Shown here piece after piece: positions 1-8,504 of a stretch of DNA of 64,000 bases. A program made the position numbers and the translations under genes. Position 1 is the stretch's first letter. Each line of letters opens with the position of its first letter. Source of the DNA: an uncultured Oscillospiraceae bacterium. Lineage in GTDB: Bacteria; Bacillota; Clostridia; Oscillospirales; Acutalibacteraceae. The stretch covers positions 1-64,000 of the forward strand of contig UQKB01000004.1 of the NCBI GenBank assembly GCA_900541565.1, in the 5' to 3' direction. The notes under the pieces were generated by a model. It saw nothing but the letters and a program-made list of their open reading frames with translations, was not told the origin of the DNA and searched no databases.

Positions 1-26
1 CAGCGTCAGATGTGTATAAGAGACAG
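1..26. other. Nextera transposase adapter left on contig end
   Basis: Bases 8-26 read AGATGTGTATAAGAGACAG, the 19-base Tn5 mosaic end used in Nextera libraries, and bases 1-7 (CAGCGTC) match the adjoining part of the read-1 adapter. This is not genomic sequence. The natural DNA begins at about base 27, so the cluster is cut here by the assembly and not by a biological boundary. Confidence 0.97.
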
Positions 27-83
27 CTATAGATGTAATAAATTAGTATTTTTTTGTCGAATTAAAAAGGAATGGCAATAGGA

Positions 84-1703
84 ATGGAAATAGTTAATAG
101 AAAGAAATTTCATGTAAACACAGCTATTAATTCGAAAAATATACCGTTCTTATGGCAAGAGCTCGATTGTAGAACCCGGCCGATAGCCATTGCTTTTTCT
201 GCTTTTAACGAAGATTTTTTAGATTTATTTCTTTTATGGGAATCTTACAGTAAGTTTTACCTGATTGATCAGATGGGCAATATACTGGATGATACTTTTG
301 TGGATTTTTACACAAAAACACTAAAAAATATATTTGGCGTTTCTTTTAAAATTGAATATGTTCAACCGAATGATGACCTGAACGAAGAAATAATGAAAAA
401 TATTGATGATGAAAAAATAGTGGTTCTGCCAGTCGATCTGTATTTGCTGCCATATGCAGCAGATTATAAAATAAATCATCATCAGCATTATATAATTTTG
501 AAAGGATATGATTTGGAGAGGGACTTGTATTATGTTCTGGACAATATGCAATTAGAATCCGGGGCAACCAGATATGAAAATTTTAAAATGCTTTACGGTG
601 AAGTGGATAAGCTGAATTCATGCTATTGCGACCATTTTATTGGAGACGGTAAAAAATATTTTTATGTTTTGCATAAATATAAAGATTCAAAAAAGTATGG
701 CAGCAGTACTTTACAGTTGCTGAAAGAATATATATCTCGGTCAACAAGCAAATCTGAAATTATCTGTCCGGAAAAGATCTGTTACCATTCGCTAAGCCAC
801 ATGAATGAGGAAATTTTACGGTCAAGCTTAAATTTAATGAATAAACGCACTGTGTATTTCCGGGCATTGTGTTCTGTCTTAAAAAAAGCCGGTGCAGACA
901 GCACGGTATTGGCTCAATTTCAGAAAGAAATGCAATCGGTCATGGAAAAATGGCTGTTTATAAAAAATAAATTACTTTATTTAGCAGAAAGAAAAAAAGA
1001 AACGCTTGCCGGCTTTGAGCAAGTTATAGATACAGCGTTAACGGACGAATTTTTGTACGTATCCAAAATACTCGATCAAATTGACTTTTCTTGCATGCAG
1101 GACGGCAGAGTGCCCCGCCTGTTCTTTAAAAATTTTGAATCTTGTGAATATAAACTGGAAAGCGGATTTCTGTATGTGATTCATAGCAGAAAAAAACGGT
1201 ATGATACATGGCTTGTACAGGATGACGCGTGTCAGCTTTTGTTTCCAACGTCAGATTATCAGAACATAACATGCTGTGTTAATGTGGTTAATTCATCAAG
1301 TACGCTGGTTCCTTTTCATATGGGGCTTATTATAAAGCTGGACGGTCATTCGAATATTCTATTTGGAAATGAGTCAAATACTTACCTTTCAATTTATCAT
1401 CCGATCAGTCCCCAGAGCTTTTCCTTATTTAAAAAGGAGAGTTTGAATAAAAATATTTTTATAAAAATTATGTTAAACGGAAATATCTTCAATTTTTACT
1501 GGAAGAAGCAGAAACACAGCCAATGGGAATTAATTTATACATATCAGGCCGCGGCAAAAGCGGGTTATATCGGTTTATTTTCTAAAACATGGGACTTTGT
1601 TGATCATACCGCGACGTTCCAAAACTTTGAACTGGAAATGGACGATTCTATCATCACAATGGATGATGTTTACAAAATAAAGCAAGGTGTTAAACATGAA
1701 TGA
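84..1703 (+). CDS. BtrH-type N-terminal domain protein with C-terminal lectin-like domain
   Basis: Protein of about 539 residues. The N-terminal half resembles the butirosin BtrH N-terminal (papain-like, C39-related) fold: a HYIILKGYD segment near residue 140 followed by a YYVLDN strand, as in the paralogue at 17362. BtrH moves an acyl group from a carrier protein to an amine. The usual early catalytic Cys is not visible here (FHVNTAINS instead), so this copy may be inactive or structural. The last ~180 residues look like a concanavalin/DUF1349-type beta sandwich (FFKNFES start, GYIGLFSKTW near the end). Of two in-frame ATGs (72 and 84), 84 has the better-spaced GGAATGG upstream. The stop overlaps the next start by 8 bases. 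The family call rests on motif resemblance only. Confidence 0.5.
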   Translation: MEIVNRKKFHVNTAINSKNIPFLWQELDCRTRPIAIAFSAFNEDFLDLFLLWESYSKFYLIDQMGNILDDTFVDFYTKTLKNIFGVSFKIEYVQPNDDLNEEIMKNIDDEKIVVLPVDLYLLPYAADYKINHHQHYIILKGYDLERDLYYVLDNMQLESGATRYENFKMLYGEVDKLNSCYCDHFIGDGKKYFYVLHKYKDSKKYGSSTLQLLKEYISRSTSKSEIICPEKICYHSLSHMNEEILRSSLNLMNKRTVYFRALCSVLKKAGADSTVLAQFQKEMQSVMEKWLFIKNKLLYLAERKKETLAGFEQVIDTALTDEFLYVSKILDQIDFSCMQDGRVPRLFFKNFESCEYKLESGFLYVIHSRKKRYDTWLVQDDACQLLFPTSDYQNITCCVNVVNSSSTLVPFHMGLIIKLDGHSNILFGNESNTYLSIYHPISPQSFSLFKKESLNKNIFIKIMLNGNIFNFYWKKQKHSQWELIYTYQAAAKAGYIGLFSKTWDFVDHTATFQNFELEMDDSIITMDDVYKIKQGVKHE

Positions 1704-2736
1704 AAAAGTTGCTATTATCGGGTGCGGACAAATCTGCCTGGTTCACGGATATCCAATCGCTTACAGAAAAGATGTTGATTTGGTGGCTGTCTGTGACATT
1801 ATAGAAGAAAAAGCACGCAACATTGCAGACATATTGAAATGCAAAAAGTATTATACGGATTATTTGCAGATGTTTGAACAGGAAAAAATAGATATTGTAC
1901 ATATTTGTACGCCGCATTATCTGCATCCTGTCATGGCCAGGGAAGCGATGAGACGCAGGATACATGTCATGACGGAAAAGCCGATGGCTATTCATTATGA
2001 CGATGCCGTTGATTTAGTAAAGACCGCCCAAAAATTTAATGTTAAGTTCGAAGCAGTCATGCAGAACCGGTTTAATGCTGCGTCTCAGCTGGTTAAAAAA
2101 ACATTGCAATCTGGAGAATTGGGTGAAATTATTTCCGCTAAAGCGTTGCTGATGTGGAATAGAGATAAGGCGTATTACGATAAAAGCGATTGGAAGGGCA
2201 CCTGGGATAAAGAGGGCGGAGGAGTGGTAATTGATCAGGCGATTCACACCCTCGATTTACTTCGCTGGTTTGTAGATAAACCGGTCGAGACCGTAGAAGC
2301 AACTCTTTATAACAGAGTGCATCACTTCATTGAAGTAGAAGACACAGCAGATGGGATTATCGCATTCAAAGGGGGGGTGTTGGCATCGTTTTATTTCATG
2401 AATTATTACGGATATGATGCACCGATTGAAATAGAGCTCTTTTGTGAAAATGGAATTGTAAAGGTAATTGGCAGCCGCGCGGAAATATTGTTTAACGATA
2501 ATAAAAAGTACATAGCTGACATTGATGAAAAGGAAAAGGAAAAATTCGGTCCGTTTAACAAATGCTGCTGGGGAATCAGCCATATCAAACAAATTAATTC
2601 TTTCTATTCTTATATTAGAAATGAAGAAGAACAGTACATAAAAATTGAAGACGCATTGGAAACACAAAAATTGATCTGTGCCATTTATGAATCGAATAAA
2701 CAAAAAAGCAAGCTTAATTTCAATTCGTTGAAATAG
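1696..2736 (+). CDS. Gfo/Idh/MocA-family NAD(P)-dependent oxidoreductase
   Basis: 346 residues with the N-terminal Rossmann glycine motif VAIIGCGQ, the EKPMA motif that carries the family's active-site lysine, and the GGGVVIDQAIHTLDLL helix typical of Gfo/Idh dehydrogenases. These enzymes oxidise a sugar or cyclitol hydroxyl with NAD(P). The ATG at 1696 is chosen over the GTG at 1687 because AGCAAGG lies eight bases before it. It overlaps the preceding gene and is followed by a zinc-type alcohol dehydrogenase, so the two probably oxidise a sugar or cyclitol intermediate in turn. The substrate cannot be read from the sequence. This is the less likely of the two Gfo/Idh genes to be the RifL counterpart, since the other sits beside the AHBA genes. 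Confidence 0.85.
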   Translation: MNEKVAIIGCGQICLVHGYPIAYRKDVDLVAVCDIIEEKARNIADILKCKKYYTDYLQMFEQEKIDIVHICTPHYLHPVMAREAMRRRIHVMTEKPMAIHYDDAVDLVKTAQKFNVKFEAVMQNRFNAASQLVKKTLQSGELGEIISAKALLMWNRDKAYYDKSDWKGTWDKEGGGVVIDQAIHTLDLLRWFVDKPVETVEATLYNRVHHFIEVEDTADGIIAFKGGVLASFYFMNYYGYDAPIEIELFCENGIVKVIGSRAEILFNDNKKYIADIDEKEKEKFGPFNKCCWGISHIKQINSFYSYIRNEEEQYIKIEDALETQKLICAIYESNKQKSKLNFNSLK

Positions 2737-2779
2737 GCCTGAAAGAAAAAGCTACAGATTTTTTCATAATGGAGATAGA

Positions 2780-3736
2780 ATGAAACAACTATTTATTACA
2801 GGAATCCGGAAAAGCGAAGTTCGAGAAATACCTGATTTGGTACCAGGGAAAAATCAGGTTTTAGTGAAAGTACTATATAACGGTATTTGTATGTCGGAAT
2901 GGTATCCGTGGAATGAAGGCCGCCTGATATCGTTTGGGCATGAACCAGTTGGAATTGTATCGGCGGTTGGTGCTGACGTGACGAAGTTTAAAGTTGGCAT
3001 GCGCGTTACAGGATTAACCTCATCGGCTGGATTTGCTGAATACTGCTTAATGGATGAGAATAAAACCCTGGCCGTACCCGATAATTTGGCGAGCGAAGAT
3101 GCGATTATGGAGCCGCTTAGTTGTTTGATCAGCGCAGGCAGCAAGCTGGAAATAAAAGATCCCGATTGTCCGGTTGCTGTTGTCGGGACAGGCTACATGG
3201 GCCTGGGTATGCTTTCGCTGTTTCAGATGCAGGGAGTAAAAAAGCTGATTGCAGTGGATTGCAATGCGCAGGCATTAGAAAATGCACGCCGTTTCGGCGC
3301 CACTGAATGTTATTTTCCTGAGGAAGTTCCTGATAAATATTTGGTTACGGAATTTAATGACTCCATGTGGGAGAAAGGAATTGGTATAGTCAGTGAGTTT
3401 GCCGGTACGCAATCCGCTTTGCAGCTTGCCGGGGATATGACGGCTGTACACGGCCTGTTAGGAATTGGCGGCTGGCATCAGGGCGGAATGCGTTCGCTGG
3501 ATATCTGCAGGTGGGGCTGGAAAGCAATGACCGTAATCCATACGCATGAAAGACGTATTGCATATCAAATGGAATGCGGCAGGCAGGCGCTTGATTTGTT
3601 ATCAAATGGTAAATGGAGGTTTAAAGGTGTGGCTAACCACATTTACACGTTAGAAGAATTTGACCGTGCTTTTCAAAATACAGTAATAAAAAAGGATAAC
3701 AGTATTAAAACATTAATTCGCTGCGCAGATTATTAA
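2780..3736 (+). CDS. Medium-chain (zinc-type) alcohol dehydrogenase
   Basis: 318 residues of the MDR superfamily. The catalytic zinc region is visible as GICMSEWYPW with the cysteine near residue 38 and the conserved GHEPVG near residue 56. The nucleotide-binding segment VAVVGTGYMGLGMLSLF has the expected glycines. The four-cysteine structural zinc loop is absent, and the protein is shorter than typical 340-350 residue members. ATG is preceded by GGAG in the 43-base gap after the Gfo/Idh gene, so the pair is probably cotranscribed. The likely role is oxidation or reduction of a sugar-derived hydroxyl/keto group during assembly of the cluster product. Confidence 0.8.
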   Translation: MKQLFITGIRKSEVREIPDLVPGKNQVLVKVLYNGICMSEWYPWNEGRLISFGHEPVGIVSAVGADVTKFKVGMRVTGLTSSAGFAEYCLMDENKTLAVPDNLASEDAIMEPLSCLISAGSKLEIKDPDCPVAVVGTGYMGLGMLSLFQMQGVKKLIAVDCNAQALENARRFGATECYFPEEVPDKYLVTEFNDSMWEKGIGIVSEFAGTQSALQLAGDMTAVHGLLGIGGWHQGGMRSLDICRWGWKAMTVIHTHERRIAYQMECGRQALDLLSNGKWRFKGVANHIYTLEEFDRAFQNTVIKKDNSIKTLIRCADY

Positions 3737-3773
3737 GCGATTGAGGAAAGCAGTTAGTTACCAAATGGCTTAA

Positions 3774-3803
3774 CCGCCGCATGAAAATGTTTTCATGCGG
3801 CGG
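3774..3803. repeat. Perfect 14-bp inverted repeat (RNA hairpin) between cluster genes
   Basis: CCGCCGCATGAAAA, then TG, then the exact reverse complement TTTTCATGCGGCGG. It could fold into a GC-rich 10-bp stem with an AT-rich loop, or extrude as a longer perfect palindrome. No T-run follows on the plus strand (GGCCGGAATTT), so it is not a standard terminator. It lies in the widest gap of this part of the operon, 59 bases before the radical SAM start at 3862. Confidence 0.75.
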
Positions 3804-3861
3804 GGCCGGAATTTACCTGACGAAACATATCCTGTTTATGGAAAAGGAAGTGCATAAAATT

Positions 3862-5439
3862 ATGCTAAAAGTAGGTGTGCTGCACGCCCCGAAGCCTTAT
3901 GTGCTGAAATGTCCTCCTCAGGGACTAATGAGCATTGCCGCTTATTTAAGGGAAAATAAAATTATATTTGATATCCTTGATGCTAATATCCATTTTGTTG
4001 ATTGCAAAAAAATCGAAAAAGATTCCTATCAAAAACTTTTGAACGATAAATTATATATCAATAATTTCAATATGGCAAAACAGGACTTTCCGGAACAGCA
4101 GTTAACTGAATATTTTTTAGAGCATCAATTCGAGATCGTTTTAGTCGATTGTAATTTTACCGGTACGGCAAACTATTCTTTTAGAACGATCCAACTGCTA
4201 CGGCGCGTTCTGCCGAATTGTATTATTATTACCGGCGGCATCCATGCGACAATCTTCGACAAGGAAATACTGGACAAATACCCGGTAAATATTGTTATTA
4301 AAGGCGAAGGGGAAGAAATTGCGTTAAAAATTATTCGGGGCTATATCAATCATGACATTGATTTGGCCGACATTGCCGGTATTTCATATAAAGAAAACGG
4401 CAGGGTTATATCAAATGCAGGATCCGGCCTGGTGGAAGATATCAACACACTGCCGCCTGTATACAATGTATATGAAGATTTTGAAATTGAATTGTACCGC
4501 GATTATGTTAAGGCGGTAAAAGGACCTTTTTGGGGAGATCAGGACCCTACAGGCGTGCTTCTGAGCAGCCGGGGATGTGTCGGCCGCTGCACATTTTGTA
4601 ACGGCAGGGTAATCGACCAGGGCCGCTACAGGAGCTCGTCGGTAGAAAATATAATTAAGCAGATAGATTATTTATATACCCGTTATAAACCAAAAAAATT
4701 TGGAATTTATGACGCTATGTTTGGGGGGAATTTATCTTCTTATAAAGCTGTCTGCGACTATTTCAGACAACGAAAGGTTCCGTGGGGATTTGAAACGCGA
4801 ATAGATATTATGACGGAAGAAAAGCTGGATTATTTAAAAAATACAAATTGTAAATATATTTTATATGGGCTGGAAAGCGTTTCGCTCGACACCTTAATTT
4901 ACAACCATAAGGTTTCAAAGGCGACGCGGTCTGATTATGAGGTGAAGGCCGCGAAGCTGTTTAAGAAAACAAGCCGTATACATATTTTATGTGTTATTTC
5001 CATCCTCTATGGATTACCCGGAGATGATGCAAACATTTTTAATAAAACCATCCGTTTTTTTAAAGAGCACAAACTGAACAATGACAGATATATTACCGGT
5101 TTGTTCTACAGCCCCATTATGTATCCGGGGACCGATATTTGGAACAATGCAAAAAAAGAGGATAGGTGCTATAACTGGGATAAGTTTTTCGTCAATAATG
5201 AAAATATTATTGAGGAAGGCGAAATTATTTATAAAAATCCCAACATTGATTTGTCGGAGTTGAATTATTATGTAAAGAATTCTTTCGAGCTGATTCAGGA
5301 GGATAAAACAAAATTCAAGCTGATAAATAAACTGTTATCTAAGCAAAAAAAAATTAGAAATCTATGGGCAGAGGGGAAAGGTGGATTAAGTTCGCTGTTT
5401 TATCTGAAATGGTTTCTGATGAGTATTTTATATAGTTGA
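3862..5439 (+). CDS. Cobalamin-binding-domain radical SAM protein
   Basis: 525 residues. The N-terminus has the B12-binding-type layout: PPQGLMSIAAYLRE, then VLVDCNFTG, then IITGGIHAT and KGEGEE. The radical SAM core starts at LLSSRGCVGRCTFC (CX3CX2C cluster motif). Members perform radical C-methylation, ring contraction or other unactivated C-H chemistry with a [4Fe-4S] cluster, SAM and often cobalamin. Start: the ATG at 3862 follows AAGGAAG at 3844-3850, whereas upstream in-frame ATGs at 3781 and 3838 have no ribosome binding site and the first lies inside the palindrome. One of four B12-type radical SAM genes here; the substrate is unknown. Confidence 0.85.
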   Translation: MLKVGVLHAPKPYVLKCPPQGLMSIAAYLRENKIIFDILDANIHFVDCKKIEKDSYQKLLNDKLYINNFNMAKQDFPEQQLTEYFLEHQFEIVLVDCNFTGTANYSFRTIQLLRRVLPNCIIITGGIHATIFDKEILDKYPVNIVIKGEGEEIALKIIRGYINHDIDLADIAGISYKENGRVISNAGSGLVEDINTLPPVYNVYEDFEIELYRDYVKAVKGPFWGDQDPTGVLLSSRGCVGRCTFCNGRVIDQGRYRSSSVENIIKQIDYLYTRYKPKKFGIYDAMFGGNLSSYKAVCDYFRQRKVPWGFETRIDIMTEEKLDYLKNTNCKYILYGLESVSLDTLIYNHKVSKATRSDYEVKAAKLFKKTSRIHILCVISILYGLPGDDANIFNKTIRFFKEHKLNNDRYITGLFYSPIMYPGTDIWNNAKKEDRCYNWDKFFVNNENIIEEGEIIYKNPNIDLSELNYYVKNSFELIQEDKTKFKLINKLLSKQKKIRNLWAEGKGGLSSLFYLKWFLMSILYS

Positions 5440-5453
5440 ACAGGAGAAATAAT

Positions 5454-6206
5454 GTGGAGTACTATCAATTTTTCATATACATATTGATAGGCTTTATTGC
5501 CCAAATGGTAGATGGAGCACTGGGTATGGCATATGGCGTATGTTCGACAACCTTCCTTACCGCCGTAGGGGTACCAATCAGAATAGCGAGCGCCAGTGTA
5601 CATACGGCGGAGGTATTCACAACATTGGTCTCCGGAATTTCACACTGGAAATGTAAGAATATTGATTTTTCCCTGTTTAAGAGCCTGATTATTCCCGGGA
5701 CTATCGGAGGGGGTTTAGGTGCTTATGTACTTGTTAACGTCTCGGGAGAGGCGCTGACCCCGTTTATTGCAATCTATCTGATTATCATAGGATTTGTTGT
5801 AATATACCGTGCGCTGAAAAAGTTTAAAAAAAAATTTTTTAATTATAAAAAAGTATGCTCTATCGGCCTTATAGGCGGCTTTTGTGATGCCGTCGGCGGA
5901 GGCGGATGGGGGCCAATTGTTACTTCTACGATGCTTGCATCAGGCTATAAGACACGCTTTGTTATAGGGACCGTCAATACGGCAGAGTTTTTTGTTACCA
6001 TCGTGCAGTCCTTTACATTTGCTGTTTTTATGGGAATCGGAGATTATTGGCAGGTTATTCTGGGACTTGCTGTTGGAGGAGCACTTGCCGCTCCTCTGGC
6101 GGCGCTGATCTGTAAAAAACTGGCCGATAAAAAACTGACATTGATCGTTGGAATTTTTATCGTAGTATTAAACGCCTGGAATATATTGAAGTATTTCGCA
6201 GGGTAG
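5454..6206 (+). CDS. TSUP/TauE-SafE family membrane transporter
   Basis: 250 residues, strongly hydrophobic, with about seven to eight membrane segments and the two glycine-rich repeats expected in TauE/SafE permeases (MVDGALGMAYGV early, CDAVGGGGWGPI in the second half). TSUP proteins move sulfite, sulfate, sulfonates or other small anions across the membrane. A GTG at 5454 with CAGGAG seven bases upstream is the best start; the TTG at 5436 has no binding site. It lies directly before the APS kinase gene, so import of sulfate for the cluster's own PAPS supply is the simplest role. Export of sulfite or another anion is possible. Confidence 0.8.
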   Translation: MEYYQFFIYILIGFIAQMVDGALGMAYGVCSTTFLTAVGVPIRIASASVHTAEVFTTLVSGISHWKCKNIDFSLFKSLIIPGTIGGGLGAYVLVNVSGEALTPFIAIYLIIIGFVVIYRALKKFKKKFFNYKKVCSIGLIGGFCDAVGGGGWGPIVTSTMLASGYKTRFVIGTVNTAEFFVTIVQSFTFAVFMGIGDYWQVILGLAVGGALAAPLAALICKKLADKKLTLIVGIFIVVLNAWNILKYFAG

Positions 6207-6236
6207 GTGTTATGTACTTACAGAGAGGAATGATCT

Positions 6237-6836
6237 ATGAAACATAATTTTACACAGGCTGGGGCGAATTCGGCAGGGTTTGTTATCTGGCTGACAGGAC
6301 TGTCAGGGGCTGGAAAAACAACAATAGCCAACAGGGTATCTGATTTATTACAAATGAAGGGGTATGACGTACGTTGCCTGGATGGGGACATTGTCCGGAA
6401 AACTTTCAGCGCCGGCCTTGGTTTTTCTCAGGTGGACCGCATGGAGAATGTCCGCAGAATCTCCGAGGCTGCGTCTTCATTAAGTGAAAACGGCAGTATT
6501 GTCATTGTAAGCGTTATCTCGCCGCAAGCCGAGATGAGAGAATGGGCAAAAAAAAGGATTGGCGATGAACGTTTTATAGAGGTTTTCGTAAAAGCGCAGA
6601 TTAAAACATGTATACAAAGGGATCCCAAGGGATTGTATAAGAAGGCACTTGCCGGAGAAATAGAAAATTTTACAGGAATTTCAGCAGTATATGAGGAGCC
6701 GCTGTGTGCGGATATCGTATTAAACACAGAGACACAGACTTTACCGGAGTGTGCGGAAAAGCTACTTGAATTTTTAAATCGAGCCAACTTCCTGACACAC
6801 GCAATTTATCCAGATAAAAACAATAAGGTTTTTTAG
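6237..6836 (+). CDS. cysC: Adenylylsulfate (APS) kinase
   Basis: 199 residues, normal for a stand-alone CysC. The Walker A loop GLSGAGKTT is at residues 21-29, followed by LDGDIVRKTF, then LGFSQVDRMENVRR, and later DPKGLYKKALAGEI and FTGISAVYEEP, all diagnostic of APS kinase. The enzyme phosphorylates adenylyl sulfate to PAPS, the donor for sulfotransferases. Together with the CysD and CysN genes at 27387 and 28221 the cluster encodes the full sulfate-to-PAPS path, feeding the sulfotransferase at 13789. No reduction gene (cysH) is present, which argues for sulfation and against cysteine synthesis. Confidence 0.95.
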   Translation: MKHNFTQAGANSAGFVIWLTGLSGAGKTTIANRVSDLLQMKGYDVRCLDGDIVRKTFSAGLGFSQVDRMENVRRISEAASSLSENGSIVIVSVISPQAEMREWAKKRIGDERFIEVFVKAQIKTCIQRDPKGLYKKALAGEIENFTGISAVYEEPLCADIVLNTETQTLPECAEKLLEFLNRANFLTHAIYPDKNNKVF

Positions 6837-6841
6837 CAATT

Positions 6842-6871
6842 TTGTATTGATAAAGTTTTATAAGATAAAAT
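6842..6871 (+). promoter_or_regulatory. Weak candidate promoter before the SDR gene
   Basis: TTGTAT at 6842-6847 and TAAAAT at 6866-6871 are 18 bases apart in the 86-base AT-rich gap between cysC and the reductase gene. The match to the sigma-A consensus is modest and the region is AT-rich anyway, so this is only a candidate internal start site in the long operon. Confidence 0.25.
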
Positions 6872-6922
6872 TTGATTGAATTGGATCCTGCGCTTGGTTA
6901 TGGAATGAGAGGAAGATAACTT

Positions 6923-7666
6923 TTGATTCGTATGAAAAATAAACGCGTATTAATTACTGGATCGTCTAAAGGAATAGGGAAGGCTATCGCAATAGAGATG
7001 GCTAAATGCGGCGCGGAAATCTTTCTGAATTACCATCGTTCCGAGCCAGCAGCCCAATGTACCGCCCGCGAAATTTTTGATTTGGGCGCGACGTGCCATT
7101 TAATGCAGGCAGACCTTACCGTACCATCAGAAATAAAAAACCTGTTTACAAAGCTGGATCAAAATAAACAACAGATTGACGTTTTAGTAAATAATGCAGG
7201 GATTCTGCAGAAAAATTATCTGTTTGGTATCTCTGAAGCCGACTGGGACACGATGATAAATACCAATTTAAAAAGTGTTTTTTTATGTTCTAAATACGCT
7301 GCCCGCTCCATGACCCGGGCAAAGCAGGGATGTATCATTAATATTATCTCCACCGCTGTTGAAAAGGTAATGCCTTTACAATCCGCATACATTGCGTCAA
7401 AGGCGGGCGTTAAGGGTTTGACTGCTGCGTTAGCCAAAGAGTTGGGACGTTACGGAGTCCGTGTCAACGGAATTTCTCCGGGGCCGGTTTTTACGGATAT
7501 GAACCGCTTTACTGATGAGGAAAAGAGGAACATAATAAAAAAAATACCGTTAAACAAAGAAATTACGGCAACTAATATTGCCCATGCCGTAATACTGCTG
7601 GCCTCTGATTATGCAAGCGGTATCAATGGCCAAATTCTTTGTGTTGACGGTGGATTAAGTTTATAG
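6923..7666 (+). CDS. Short-chain dehydrogenase, FabG-like 3-ketoacyl reductase
   Basis: 247 residues with the classical SDR marks: TGSSKGIGKAIA cofactor loop, NNAG strand, catalytic IISTAVE serine region and YIASK (YX3K), then PGPVFTDMN and a C-terminal GQILCVDGG. Closest in style to FabG, which reduces 3-ketoacyl-carrier-protein with NADPH. In a cluster with ketosynthases and three carrier proteins it is the probable ketoreductase. AGAGGAAG at 6908-6915 is seven bases from the TTG at 6923 but 16 from the ATG at 6932, so the TTG start is preferred. Confidence 0.85.
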   Translation: MIRMKNKRVLITGSSKGIGKAIAIEMAKCGAEIFLNYHRSEPAAQCTAREIFDLGATCHLMQADLTVPSEIKNLFTKLDQNKQQIDVLVNNAGILQKNYLFGISEADWDTMINTNLKSVFLCSKYAARSMTRAKQGCIINIISTAVEKVMPLQSAYIASKAGVKGLTAALAKELGRYGVRVNGISPGPVFTDMNRFTDEEKRNIIKKIPLNKEITATNIAHAVILLASDYASGINGQILCVDGGLSL

Positions 7667-7676
7667 GGAAGTAAAA

Positions 7677-8474
7677 ATGGGTAATGGTATAAAAACGATA
7701 TATGTTGAACAAGTGAGAATAGATGAGATACCGGTATTATTTGTTTACAACCAAGACAAATCCGGACCAAAATCCGTTGTTTATCTGTTTCATAAAATTT
7801 TAGAAAACAAAGAGCATGAACTGCCGCTGGCGTATCTTCTGGCAGAAAGGGGATACTTTGTTATACTGATGGACATGCGCGGACACGGAGCCAGAGTAGA
7901 CAGCGTTGACGTCCGCCGTATATATGATTTTAACCATATTTACACAGATATTAACCTCACTGCAAAGGATATTGGACCCGTGACAGCGTATTTACAAACA
8001 AAAAGCAAGTTGTTTGATCTGAACCTTCAAAACATAACATGCGTTGGCCTATCTATAGGTGCAAATGTGGCGCTTTGTGCCGGGTATATGTATTTTAATG
8101 TCACACAAGTGGCCGCGCTGCTCGGTTCCTATGATTGGGAGTATTCGGTCAGGAATAATTTATTTGCATCCTTCCGCTTTTTCTCTGTGGACAGACAGGT
8201 AATACGATATGAAAAAGTTAAAAATGACATCAGGCGATACCATCCAATCCAGCATTATAAAGAAGGAATTACCTGGCCCCGAATTCTTTTTATGAATGGA
8301 ATGATTGACATGGCTGCACCGGTTGATTTGGTAAAAAAAAGTTTTGCTTCGCTTTATGAGAGATATGCCGCAGTTGAAAAACAACAACAACTTACATTAC
8401 GCCTGTATCCCAAAACTGGACATAAAATATCCAATCAGATGGTGGATGACTTGTTGCAATGGTTTACAGAATAA
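7677..8474 (+). CDS. Alpha/beta hydrolase
   Basis: 265 residues of alpha/beta hydrolase fold. MDMRGHG near residue 66, the nucleophile elbow GLSIGA with serine at residue 126, an acid candidate in NGMIDMAAP and the late histidine in PKTGHK form a plausible triad. Such enzymes cleave esters, thioesters or amides. In this setting it could release a product from a carrier protein, edit misprimed carriers or trim an acyl group. It starts 11 bases after the SDR stop and is surely in the same transcript. It does not carry enough signature to name a subfamily. Confidence 0.8.
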   Translation: MGNGIKTIYVEQVRIDEIPVLFVYNQDKSGPKSVVYLFHKILENKEHELPLAYLLAERGYFVILMDMRGHGARVDSVDVRRIYDFNHIYTDINLTAKDIGPVTAYLQTKSKLFDLNLQNITCVGLSIGANVALCAGYMYFNVTQVAALLGSYDWEYSVRNNLFASFRFFSVDRQVIRYEKVKNDIRRYHPIQHYKEGITWPRILFMNGMIDMAAPVDLVKKSFASLYERYAAVEKQQQLTLRLYPKTGHKISNQMVDDLLQWFTE

Positions 8475-8504
8475 TGAATTGATTTTAACAGTAGGTGAGT
8501 AGCC

